Shown in pieces: positions 46,103 to 55,960 of a DNA stretch of 64,000 nucleotides. The stretch lies in contig NHZP01000010.1 in assembly GCA_003313425.1 (NCBI GenBank), forward strand, positions 1,426,001 to 1,490,000, written 5' to 3'. The stretch comes from Pseudopyrenochaeta lycopersici. Taxonomy: Eukaryota > Ascomycota > Dothideomycetes > Pleosporales > Pseudopyrenochaetaceae. Positions within the stretch are counted from its first letter, which is position 1; every line of letters begins with the position of its first letter. The position numbers were made by a program, and so were the translations under genes. Below the pieces are notes generated by a model. The model saw nothing but the letters and a program-made list of their open reading frames with translations, made no database searches and was not told the origin of the DNA.

Positions 46103-46963
46103 ATGGCCTCTCCGAGCAAGAAAAACATTGTTACCATTACACACATAACGACGGCTACAGCAATTCTCACTATCAATGGCATCAATCTCCTAACTGACCC
46201 AGTGTTTTGTCCAGCCACGGAATACGATGGTTCACATGTGTTCAAAAAGATGCCAGACGCTATAAAAGCCCAGATGGGAGAGATACCACCCCCTCCTCAC
46301 CTCAGATCTATCGAAGGCCCGGCGTTGCAGCTGCACGACCTGCCGCCCATCGATGCTATACTCTTGAGCCATGAAGACCACGCGGATAATCTCGATCCGC
46401 AAGGACGGAAGCTCCTAGATGGCCGCAAGGTCTTCACGACCGCCGATGGTGCCAGGAACTTGGCACCCAGGCCTGGAGTCATCGCTCTGAAGCCATGGGA
46501 GACTGTTGAGACACTAATTGGAGGAACTAAGTTCAAGATCACCGGAACCCCCTGCCAGCATATTCCTGGGGGTGAAGTCACCGGCTTTGTGCTCGAGACA
46601 GAGTCATTCGGTGAGCATTCGACGGGACTTCCCAACGCCATCTGGATTTCTGGGGACACTGTTTACTTTGACGAGCTTATTGAGATTGGAAAGAGGTGGC
46701 ACATCCAAGTTGCCCAAGTCCATCTTGGAAATGCTATCGCACCATTGCCTACCGGACCTGTCCAAATCTCCTTGGATGGCAAATCTGCGATTGACCTGGT
46801 CCAAAAGATTGGAGCAGATGTCATGGTGCCTGTCCACTACGAATCTTGGGAACATTTTACTGAGCACGGTTTAGATCTAGCTAGGATTATCAAGGACGAA
46901 AACTTTGAGGATAGAGTGCGTTGGTTGACCCCGGGTGTCCAAAAAGTGGTAGCAGAATTCTAA
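46103..46963 (+). CDS. UlaG-like metallo-beta-lactamase-fold hydrolase
   Basis: A single-exon, 286-residue gene with an ATG in good context (AAAAATGGCC). The metal motif is ILLSHEDHADNLD, matching SHxDHxD of the L-ascorbate-6-phosphate lactonase-like branch. Further ligands are likely at the TPCQHIPGG histidine, SGDTVYFD and the C-terminal VPVHYESWEH. Fungal members are cytosolic and uncharacterised. It is not close to the PKS thioesterase in sequence and is unlikely to take part in that pathway. Normal GC content and no RIP marks, although an AT-rich relic ends only about 220 bp upstream. Confidence 0.88.
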   Translation: MASPSKKNIVTITHITTATAILTINGINLLTDPVFCPATEYDGSHVFKKMPDAIKAQMGEIPPPPHLRSIEGPALQLHDLPPIDAILLSHEDHADNLDPQGRKLLDGRKVFTTADGARNLAPRPGVIALKPWETVETLIGGTKFKITGTPCQHIPGGEVTGFVLETESFGEHSTGLPNAIWISGDTVYFDELIEIGKRWHIQVAQVHLGNAIAPLPTGPVQISLDGKSAIDLVQKIGADVMVPVHYESWEHFTEHGLDLARIIKDENFEDRVRWLTPGVQKVVAEF

Positions 46964-47800
46964 ATTTTTTTAGAGACAGGCCTTCGATAATCTCTTATCG
47001 GAGAAATCGTTTCTGGAAGGGTTCAAGGGTGTTCAAAGCAGGAACTGTCACCGTGTAACTACTACGAGCAGTCTCTTGGGTACTGAGGACTTGCTATTGG
47101 ATCAAGAGTGGACTGGAAACCATATAGAAAACCAGTTTTGAGGGGAATTTCTGCCCCCGTTTACACCAGTGTTGCTACAGAGGCGTTAGAGTATTTTTTA
47201 ACGATATCCATACTCTAGTGTCAATCCATCACCACTATAACAAAATTACTTTATGAAGAAACTTCCCCGTATCAGGGCAACTTCTGCTGATTGTCAGCGC
47301 CTTTTTTTTTAAGAAGTTGGAGATATGTTAGAACCAAAACGGAGGCAGTTATCTGACCAGCTAACAGCTGCGTTGATGTGCGTTAGGAGCTGGGTCAGGA
47401 AAGGCTTTGCCGGTAATTTAATCCAATCAATATGGGCTTATTGCTGATCCACCTAGGTAACAAAAATTTGGAAGCGTCCTCCCTCAGTAGCGACTGTTGA
47501 TGGAATATGTCAGCTTTAGGAATAGCATGAGGAAGACGAATAGTGAGATATCAAAATGGACCAATCAGCGCTCAAAAAACTTTATTGGTAATGCCAATTT
47601 CAGGCTTTCGGGCTTTTAAAAGGTCAGACAGCCAGGCCCGCTTGTTCGCAACTCCGCGCGTTATACCCCACGTCTACAACGAAGCGCCCACTCAGTCGTT
47701 ATAGTATATACAACAACGGCAATTATTACAGCTCCGGGCTATGCTTCTACGACCTCAAAACGCTGCTGTCACTCTACTACAGTGTCTCTCTACTGCCTTA
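46964..47800. other. Convergent spacer
   Basis: 837 bp between the 3' ends of two MBL-fold genes. It includes a poly-T run near 47303 and no recognisable coding sequence. Confidence 0.45.
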
Positions 47801-49898
47801 CTATGAGACACATTTCTCCCCTAGGTATTCATAGTCAAGTGGCGTGTACTCGGGGAACCGATATCCAACCGTGTCATAAACAGATGTCATATTCACCATG
47901 ATTCCGTGGACGGGCACGAGCCTAAAAAGGTGATTCAGCGCCTGCATCCCATGAATGTTTCAATACTTACAATGCCGACTTGGCCACGCGGTGCTTCGCC
48001 AAGGCAGCCACAAGTTGATTGATCTCGACATGGTCGTTGTGCGTGGGCAATAGTTCGGCCGAAATGACGTGATCGGCGTCAAACACTACGACTGAGCTGT
48101 CGTTGGTTGGACAGGCGGGCATGATGATCCCGATGCCGTGGTCTTGGGCATGAACACTGCCATCAAGGTGGATATAGGTGGCCCTGAAATTAGCGGTCTC
48201 GGCAACAAAGGGTTCGCCGTGTCTGGATCACTCAGCATACTTTCGATCGATACGCTTAGAAAGGGGAACTTTACTTGTAAGTCGCAAACTTGATGCCTGG
48301 AATGTTTGCATAGTACTGCGTCGCCATTTCTGGGACGACGACCTCGGCGCCCGCTGCGACATAAGTCTTTACGCCAAAAGCATGGTCGTGGTGGTGGTGC
48401 GTAGGCTAGATAAAAATTAGTACGACGGAAAGCTGTCTGGAACGTGCTAGAGAATCAAAGAGGATCCTCACCCAAACCTGCCTGATCGGCTTTCCGAGAA
48501 CTTGCATCGACCATTCTAGTAAGAGCGGAGCTTGCTCGAACGGAGCATCCAGCGCAATGACGTAATCGTCCATCTCAAGCAGAATCTGGCGGTACTGATA
48601 GATCTCAGGCAGACGCACTATCCATACGCCAGGCATATCAGCAAACGGCTGCTGAGCGTCCAACTGGTCGAGCGTCCCGTTGAAGCGACCCCACCAGAGG
48701 TAATTAGCCAACTGTTCGCCAATCTGGGCGGTCCTGCTATTATCCACAACAGGCACGTTGTACGGTGCCATGTTTTTTGGAGCGTCGAAGAACATTGCGG
48801 GCAATGAAGGATTGATGGATATGTCGTCGGTGTAGAAGTCCGTAATGAGCCGTTCGTTGTTGTAGATTACTTTGAAGTGGCGGGGTATTAATACACCGTT
48901 AACGGAGGTGTAGTTGTAGACGCGAAGGTCGTTTGTGGATGAACCGAAGAAAGGGTGGTCTTCGTAGGAGCGGATCACGTAGGGCAGGTATGTATCAGGG
49001 TCGAACAACACTGATAAGCTGGTGGAATGGTCGTACACTTTTCCAAGGCGTTAGTCACTGGTCATGGAATTTCGCTTGAGGCGACAACATACCCGCCGGC
49101 ATTCGAAAGTTGTTCTCAATCCGCTCGTAGCGAAGAGTAAAGTTCCTACCTGCTTGGATCTTAAGTGAGTTAGTACAGCAACCTATATCATCCGCTCACG
49201 CACCGGAGAGACGCTATACGTACCTGCTGTACTAACAAAGGGTTCCACTTGTAGCTGTCAAGAATCATGACAGCAGCCAGATAACCTAAATATCGTCAGT
49301 TTCCAAATCCAAGCGCCCTGCAAATGTAGTATATACCGTCAACCAAGCCTTCAGGGGGGGCATCAGGAGCGAAGAGAGCAAAGCTGCCTTCAACAATCGC
49401 AGCAAATCCATCGCTTCCACCTCGGACCACGACCGAATAATCCATTGGATCCAAATTCGGGCGCGCAAACACCCAAAGAGCTACAACCGTAAGTCAAAAT
49501 TTGCAAACAATAGGATTAAACAGCGGCTTACGTGCTAACCCAGCAATCTTGTCGATCCGCTGTGTCAAGTCGTCGCTCGAGTAGTCGTACGTGACTGTCT
49601 GGCTTCCGTACGGCACGACAGTTTGGTCCATGCTGTTCAAGGCCATGGTTGTGATGATTGAGCGCGTGCGGAATTGTGAGCCGCTTATCCTGATAACCTG
49701 AATATTTGACGCGTTGGACTGGAGACCCATTGCCACGAGGGCACGATCTAGGAGATCGGCCTGCGGCTCATCTTGGCGGGTTAAGAGAGCTGCTCGAGTC
49801 GGTGGATCATCCTTCGACGGATCGACGCCCTTTTGAGCTGTTACTTGCAGCAGAAGGCATGAGACCGCGAGAGCCATTAGCTTTCGAGCTACAACCAT
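47801..49898 (-). CDS. Secreted metallo-beta-lactamase-fold hydrolase, eight exons
   Basis: The CDS is complement(join(47801..47921, 47971..48222, 48275..48405, 48472..49037, 49093..49159, 49224..49285, 49337..49480, 49532..49898)), 569 residues. All seven introns are 49-66 bp and keep frame. The N-terminus is a signal peptide (MVVARKLMALAVSCLLLQVTAQ), so the protein is probably exported. A roughly 300-residue N-terminal part (FARPNLDPMDYSVVVRGG, YLAAVMILDSYKWNPLL, FTLRYERIENNF) precedes the MBL domain. There PTHHHHDHAFGV supplies the HxHxDH zinc site, LDGSVHAQDHGIGI and VVFDADHVIS follow, and the last exon carries VPVHGIMV. The arrangement resembles fungal SoxH-type hydrolases. The substrate is unknown. 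Confidence 0.85.
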
Positions 49899-50455
49899 CG
49901 TGAAGTAATTGTTTGGAGGCGAATGAGGCAAGATACTGTGTTGCTTGGGGAAAGAGTGAAGAACGACTTCGGAGATAAAGATGCTCGTTCATCTTATAAA
50001 CTACTCCGCCCAAAGCTTAGACGTCTATGTCTACAATAGTGCTTACTGCCCGGCGCAGTGAAGGCCCCGCGTTGTTGTTGCCGTACCTATACGATGCCAT
50101 TCTGAATATTTGCCGCTTGGCAAGATGAAGATCTTGAGTAATGGTCCTTGTAGAAAGCCATGTTGCTTAGCAATATAAATGATACGGCAGGGTGTGGAAA
50201 CGCTAAGCAGATTACTAGGTGTCCAATGCTTGCGTGAAAAAAACGGCAACGCCCGGCCTGGCACAACATGGCCGGATATCGGAATATAAACAGCATCCGA
50301 TCCGATTCGTCAACGTAAATTGAACTGCGGACGACGTCGGATGACAATAGTGCTCTAGCTAACAAATGAAACAAACTTCTCGTTCCAATTTGGTTTTAGC
50401 AGTGTAAAACTCTAGAATAATCGCCATCGCATTTATCATTTCATTCATCTTCAGC
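49899..50455. other. Spacer with promoter of the secreted MBL gene
   Basis: 557 bp between a minus-strand start and a plus-strand pseudogene. A TATAAA-like box (CTTATAAAC read on +) at about 49993 sits 95 bp upstream of the MBL start. No further gene. Confidence 0.4.
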
Positions 50456-51286
50456 ATGGCCGCCAAGACCTCGAAAGACGCACTATCGCACCTTTTTTTT
50501 GGAGGAATTCCCTCCAAATTTTGGTTCCACCATATCCAGAAAGTTAAGTACGTGATTGCTCTAGGCGTGAAAGGTGCCACGCTATGGGTTTTACATAACA
50601 ATTCGCACGTAAAAGAGTTAGTTTATGTGCTACTTTACCCATACAACGTCTCCATTCGTGTATCTCAATGCACATCACAACCTGCAGCGTTAATTTAGCC
50701 CTCGGCTCGAATATATTGATACAGAGCAGACGAGTGGTCAAGTCATCCTATCTGCAGCAAAACCGCCTACACCGCTACACTGGATAAGTCTGATCACAGT
50801 CTTCAATCAGCTTCCGCGGAATTGTTATTGAGGGGCTCAAGCTGTAACCGCATATCTTATATTCGACAAATTGGCGCTCAAAATCGCTTTATGCGCAATC
50901 GAGCTGCCTGTCCAGAAAATCCAGGTGCGATTCCGACTCGCATATGGGTTTCGGTTCTTCATGCTCTCGAACCATTAAGAGAGCGTGGAGGTTCCAGAAT
51001 GCTGACCAGGAATATGGCAAGTTGTTATGGGAATATAAACTGCGGATGGAGATGGAGAAAGCGGTCGAAATCTGACAACAACTACCTTTCGAATTATCGA
51101 AATGTGCTCACCAGCAGAAAGTCAAATTTTGAGAAGTTTAAGGATACTGCACGTGGGATCTGTGACGATAATCGAAATGCCATTCGTGGCTTCGGACAGT
51201 TCTCGCGTCCCAGTGACGCATTGGGTGGGGCTTCAACGGAGGCAGTGTTGTTGTTTTACAGTAAACATATTGGTTATACGGAGTAA
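50456..51286 (+). pseudogene. Decayed DUF924 paralogue
   Basis: Homologous to the intact gene at 37529 over its length, but broken. Exon 1 keeps KDALSHLFFGGIPSKFWFHH against EEVLSHKFLEAIFSFWFSH. In another frame from about 50700 it reads PPTPLHWISLITVFNQLPRNCY, then an in-frame TGA where the intact gene has FRG, then FDKLALKIALCAIEL. The end returns in a third frame as RKSNFEKFKDTARGICDDNR against RKNFENFKDTLRGICDGHR. At least two frameshifts and one stop are needed to explain it. It lacks the dense TAG/TAA pattern of RIP, so ordinary drift is more likely. Confidence 0.8.
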
Positions 51287-51397
51287 CACCTTGGTATGTG
51301 TAACAAGACGGCAGTGCGAGACTTAGAGCTCAGTAGCTGAAATAAAAACCGGAATGGATATGATTGGATTGATGAAGTCTAAGAACTGAGGGAATCG

Positions 51398-53134
51398 CTA
51401 GCTCGAATGGCACTTGCCTTCGCCCTTGTTTCCTGACAGTCGACAGAAACACGAGGCGCCAATAGTGACATCGGATGAAGCCATCGCGATATCGCGTTGG
51501 AGACGGATCCTATGAACCTGATCATGCTTCCCATTTCGGACCAAGCATTCGTACAAACCATGTAAGCCCCATATATTGTTGATACGTGCCTTTCGTCGGG
51601 GATGGCTCTTACTGAAACCAAGATCTTCGATATACAGCCTTTCTGCGTCTTCGGAATGACCTTGTTCAAGGAGCAGTGCACCCAAAGCGTGCCGAATGGG
51701 TTGCATCCATAACGGTGGGTCAGCATATTGGAGGTTATCTTCGAGTTCAATGCCGCGACGTAGAGCAGTAAAGGCCTTGGTGTGGTTTCCTGCACGATAA
51801 TCCAATTCTCCCTCAAGCATCGCAGAGGCGACGGCTAAGACAGACGATGCGGAGGCATTCGCACCATACATGCGATCTTCTGGGACTGCATTGCGAGCTT
51901 CCTCAAAAGCATTTCTGGCAACGCGAGCCTCCTCAACCCGACCAAGCACTGCCAAAGCGATGCCCCGTGCATACTTGATAGTCGCTGTTGTAACGCAGAG
52001 TAGTTCTTGGTTCGCTGGCAATGCAAGCCCTAAAATCTCTTGCCAGCGCCCAAAACGGATCAGTACATGTGGCAACGTTACCAGCTGCCACTCAGCCCAA
52101 TCGTCCATGCGTGGCGTTTTAATCGACATGAATTCTTCGGTGAGGATCTGCGGCAGGCGCCTCGCAGCGTAGAGGGCATCTTCGCATCGACCAGACATCA
52201 TCGCAGCGTATGCCAGGGCGTGGATGTTGTGCGATCGATAGACAGTATACAGAAGAGACTTGACTTTCACGTCCGCAAAATATTTATCGTCAGAGAATAC
52301 AGCGTCGTAGTTGGAATCGATGGAGCGGCGATAATCTCCGCATGCAACGTCGATGTGAGTCGCCATATGTTGCATGTGAGAGCCATCTGGAACAATGCGC
52401 CTGAGACGATCCGCTGCGGAGAGGGCCGCCTCGGGAAATGGTGACATTTCCATCATATGGATGTACAGATGACAAAGGCCTGGATGATTACGTCCGCTAG
52501 GCGATGCCAATGCTTTCTCCATGGCCGCTCTTGCCTCAACCACATCAGCGGCTGTAGGCTTCCCAGTATTGAGATCCCAGAGTGCACGGGGACGAACACA
52601 CATGATTGCATCGGCGAATAGAGTAGCCACATCTGGGTCGTCGCTATAGTATTGATATACTGAGCGCATGGCTTTGGCATAAGCGTCGTTGAACGGTCCC
52701 ATGTCTTCCGGGATTATGTCCTCGCTTCCAGGGAACCGAGTAGCAAGTGCCGCGATAAGCGCTTTTTCCAAAGGACTAGCATTCAGAGTGGCTTCTTCAG
52801 GCAGGTTCAGAACCCGCAATGCCTTTGCAACAGTGCTTACGCGGTCGTCTGGTGTAAACAATCGCCATGATTTGTTATAATTGGGGCCGACAGCGTACGC
52901 GATACCCCAATAGGGCATTACAAATTTGGTATCGTGCTCGATTGCGCGCTCAAAGCAGTCCAAGGCAGCTTCGTGATTGAACGAATAACACCACACGAGG
53001 CCTCGGTCGAACCACGTCTGCGCGTCTTGAGATGCGGAAGTTGCTACACGCCGATAACCTCCTAAATTATAATAAGGAGCGGTGCTCTCTGAGTGGGAGA
53101 CGTTCCTGTTCGAGTCAGTGACGATCGCAGCCAA
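51398..53134 (-). CDS. Tetratricopeptide-repeat protein (TTC38-like)
   Basis: A long uninterrupted frame of about 578 residues ending at 51398. Repeats are visible near the N-terminus (TWFDRGLVWCYSFNHEAALDCFERAIEHDTKFVMPYWGIAYAVGPNY) and again around MSGRCEDALYAARRLP, KYARGIALAVLGRVEEARVARNAFEEARN and HALGALLLEQGHSEDAERLY. Such proteins bind partners; fungal members of this family have no assigned function. The 5' end is uncertain: the frame opens at a TTG, no ATG precedes it before an upstream TAG, and a small 5' exon joined by an intron is likely. The coding text from YYNLGGYRR on is secure. The 3' end lies 111 bp from the DUF924 pseudogene, convergent. Confidence 0.82.
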   Translation of the reverse strand: MAAIVTDSNRNVSHSESTAPYYNLGGYRRVATSASQDAQTWFDRGLVWCYSFNHEAALDCFERAIEHDTKFVMPYWGIAYAVGPNYNKSWRLFTPDDRVSTVAKALRVLNLPEEATLNASPLEKALIAALATRFPGSEDIIPEDMGPFNDAYAKAMRSVYQYYSDDPDVATLFADAIMCVRPRALWDLNTGKPTAADVVEARAAMEKALASPSGRNHPGLCHLYIHMMEMSPFPEAALSAADRLRRIVPDGSHMQHMATHIDVACGDYRRSIDSNYDAVFSDDKYFADVKVKSLLYTVYRSHNIHALAYAAMMSGRCEDALYAARRLPQILTEEFMSIKTPRMDDWAEWQLVTLPHVLIRFGRWQEILGLALPANQELLCVTTATIKYARGIALAVLGRVEEARVARNAFEEARNAVPEDRMYGANASASSVLAVASAMLEGELDYRAGNHTKAFTALRRGIELEDNLQYADPPLWMQPIRHALGALLLEQGHSEDAERLYIEDLGFSKSHPRRKARINNIWGLHGLYECLVRNGKHDQVHRIRLQRDIAMASSDVTIGASCFCRLSGNKGEGKCHSS

Positions 53135-53410
53135 GTCATGGTAATTGTGTACTTCATAGTGAGCTACTGCTATAATGTCTAATTTGTGGCTGACTTCGAG
53201 GTTTGCTGTGGAAGACTACTGTTTCTTTCTAAGGTCGTGAGCCGTGATTGCTTCGTGGGCCCGGCAAATTTGAATAGCCGCAGTCGCGAAGGGAGAGCCG
53301 TTATTTCCAGGCTTACCATTCACTTGTGAAGCTAAGCCATAGCGTATCCTTCAAAATGAGTGCAGAATGCGCGATTATTGACTCTACGGTCTAGCAGGTG
53401 CAAGCGACTT

Positions 53411-53561
53411 GGGGTCACATAAACCGCCAAGGCTCTGTTTCTGGTGTAGCGGCCTGCATTACCAAACTTCGAATAAAAGGGCCGATCCGGCACCGGCGTC
53501 ACGAAACCCTCCCGCTCCGCTGCATGGTGTTGCTTTTGATAATTCAAGTACAGGTTTGTAT
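53411..53561 (+). repeat. Diverged direct repeat, unit 1
   Basis: GGGTCACATAAACCGCCAAG, then AAAAGGGCCGATC, TGGTGTTGCTTTTGA and TTCAAGTACAGGTTT. The same blocks occur in order 200 bp downstream. The unit ends are approximate. Confidence 0.6.
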
Positions 53562-53610
53562 ATAGCCCACGCACTGCTTCGCATTGTGTGGAATTACACT
53601 AGCGTCTTTA

Positions 53611-53749
53611 TGGTTACATAACCCGCCAAGGTTCGTCTTCTGCGGGCCTAATTTGAAACGAAAAGGGCCGATCTATTAACAACTTCATCAAAGCTTCCGA
53701 TCCGTTGTGTAGTGTTGTTGCTTGACTATTCGAGTATAGATTTCTAATC
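53611..53749 (+). repeat. Diverged direct repeat, unit 2
   Basis: TGGTTACATAACCCGCCAAG, AAAAGGGCCGATC, AGTGTTGTTGCTTGA and TTCGAGTATAGATTT parallel unit 1 in the same order. Confidence 0.6.
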
Positions 53750-53999
53750 ACCTTAGATAAATCACGATGGCGCAGTGTATACAGCTATTATATGCCCAAA
53801 CATCCAAATAAAGCTAGTTCGATTTTACTCATGGTCCTTATTTAAAGGGAGGCCGCGGAACCTGTGTCCTCTTATCTCCAATTTCTATCTTCCCTACGCT
53901 GCCCTTTAGAAGCAGAGACCCTTGCAACACGATCTGCGATATTCATCATTTGACAACGTTTGTCTCACTAAGCTTACAGTATCCCCAAGCAGTGAAAAC

Positions 54000-54955
54000 A
54001 TGTCACAAGTTATCAAGAATGTCGCCCTCGCAGGTGTAAGTCTGCCAGAACATCCCAACGATCAGCTAATGATATAGTTCAGGCCACCGGTAGCCTCGGC
54101 TCTGCCATTCTGACCAGCCTAATCGAAAACGGCAAGTTCAATATTACCGTCATCGCTCGCAAGGAGAGCCAATCAGTCCCCTCCGGCGTATCAATCAAGG
54201 TCGTCAACACGGATTCCGTCGAAGTCATTGCTGAGGCTCTACGCAGTCAAGATGCTCTTATCGATGCAACATCTGGCCCAGACAATGACCTTAGCATGCG
54301 TCTTATCAATGCTGCGGCCGCCGCAGGCGTGTATCGCGTCATTCCCAGCGAGTTTAGCGCTGATCCCAATAGTGCGGAAGCTCGTTCACCACTCGTCTTC
54401 TATGGAAAGAACCAGGCATTCAAGCATCTGAAGAAACTGGCTGCAGATGGCAAGATCACGTACACGACCATTTCTAATTCAGCTTTCCTAGACTGGAACC
54501 TGCGCACTGGCTTCATCAATATTGACATTTACAATAAGAAAGTTCAATACCTAAATCACGGTAATGATATATTCCCTTGGACGCATCTTGTGTCTGTCGC
54601 CACCGCTGTCGCCAACGTGCTCTCAAAGCCGGAGGAGACTCAAAATCGGTCTTGCTACATCTCAAACATTAAAAAAAGTCAGAAAGAGATGGTTGTTCTC
54701 GCAAAGGAATGCTTGGGAGCAGATGGCTGGGTAGAAACAACCCAGGACATGAATAAAGCGCTGAAAGAGGCAACAGAAAGCATGCTTTCTGGCACCGTCA
54801 ATATGCAGGTCATCGGAGATATGATTCGGTGGTCGTGTACAGTTTACAGCCCTCGTTGGGAACAGCAAGATGACAATAACTTACTGGGTGTGAAGAGCAT
54901 GACTGATGATGAGGTGCGGAAACTGATCAAGGAGATTGCTGTAGAGAAGAGCTAG
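54000..54955 (+). CDS. NmrA-like / isoflavone reductase-like NAD(P)-binding protein
   Basis: The CDS is join(54000..54035, 54083..54955), 302 residues, with a 47-bp intron that splits the dinucleotide-binding motif. Joined, it reads MSQVIKNVALAGATGSLGSAI, a clean GxxGxxG of a Rossmann fold. DALIDATSGPDNDLSMRLINAAAAAGVYRVIPSEFS follows in the position typical of phenylcoumaran/isoflavone reductase-like fungal proteins, with HLKKLAADGKITYTTISNSAFLDW after it. The length (about 300) fits the family. It may be a reductase or a redox-sensing regulator; the substrate is unknown. It is divergent from the TPR gene. Confidence 0.9.
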
Positions 54956-55803
54956 GGGCCATCACAAATGGCACAGGTACGTTTGCGATGAAATAAAAGG
55001 ACATTATTATCTAGATAGCGTAAATTTAGATGAAATAGGTGTCTGAATTGTGGAATCCAATGAATATAACACAATTGTGGGATAGCTTTGCCTTCACAAG
55101 ATGGTGACGTATGTCATCAATATCTGAAGAGCAATGTCAGGGGTACATATGCGCCATAGCATCATGGTGGAGCAAGAAGTATTAGATTCAACACCTTCAG
55201 TGACTTTCTGCAGCCCCAAGCTCTTGACAAATGATTTTTTTGGGTACGGGGTCACATGAGCAGGAATCGTCCACATGTGGGACGGACGTTCATGTGATGG
55301 ATCGGCTTAGCAAAGGCGACGAGGTGTTAATATATTTAAGTAACCTTTAGCGTCAGCTAGTTGCTTAGCTTCAAATAATGAATGAGGCTGCCACGCAATG
55401 TGATTCACGAGAGAAAAGGCGAGTTCAGTTGGACGGTATCTTCACCATTGAGAATAGCCAGCGACTAATAACCCCAACGTGTTTGGCGCGCGAAATGCTG
55501 GGTTGAAGGCGAAGAAGAGTGCGCTTTCTTTTGAAGGTAATCATACACAAAGCCAGGGTGGACGCTGCGGCAATGCTGGGTGCAACGCATACACGTGTAT
55601 TCAACAGGCACAAATAGTCTGTGAGTAGAACTTCGTGATGTGCAGTATGTTACGGCACTGTTACGAACTGTATTGCCGAGAGGTTACGATGGGCTTGGTG
55701 GGGTTTTTGGAAAATCTGATCTGTTGTGTCTGTCAGTTTGGTCTGTCTCTTAATTGGGGCGTTTTCTTTTCGGGGACGCTAGCGCCAAAATACGTACCCA
55801 GTA
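54956..55803. other. 3' flank of the NmrA-like gene
   Basis: About 850 bp of normal composition with no recognised gene. It marks the end of the gene island; beyond it the sequence is repeats to the edge of the window. Confidence 0.45.
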
Positions 55804-55848
55804 ACGTGTTCTACCACCTGATGCACGTCCCCACCTAATGCACGCGGT
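55804..55848 (+). repeat. Solitary pogo-type inverted-repeat end
   Basis: TA followed by ACGTGTTCTACCACCTGATG, then a second ACCTAATGCACGCGG. It has the same start (ACGTGTTC) and internal direct-repeat design (ACCTGATGCACGT / ACCTAATGCACGC) as family 2. No right partner is seen. Confidence 0.55.
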
Positions 55849-55960
55849 TTTTAAGAACAGTTAAATCCTTAAATCCTTCTATCTTCTAATCTAAATAAGT
55901 AATACTTCTAAAAATTTAGTATATAAATATCTAAAGTATTAGTAATAATTTAAAAAAATA

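Larger units (their letters stand above)
53135..53999. promoter_or_regulatory. Divergent spacer with a duplicated segment
   Basis: 865 bp between the TPR and NmrA-like genes. It contains a diverged direct duplication (53411-53561 and 53611-53749). Just before the NmrA-like start there are pyrimidine-rich tracts (TCTCCAATTTCTATCTTCCC), typical of fungal transcription starts. ORFs here are chance. Confidence 0.45.

Noticed and set aside
52040..52444. 134-codon plus-strand ORF
   Set aside because: Antisense to the TPR gene, whose frame carries the repeats.
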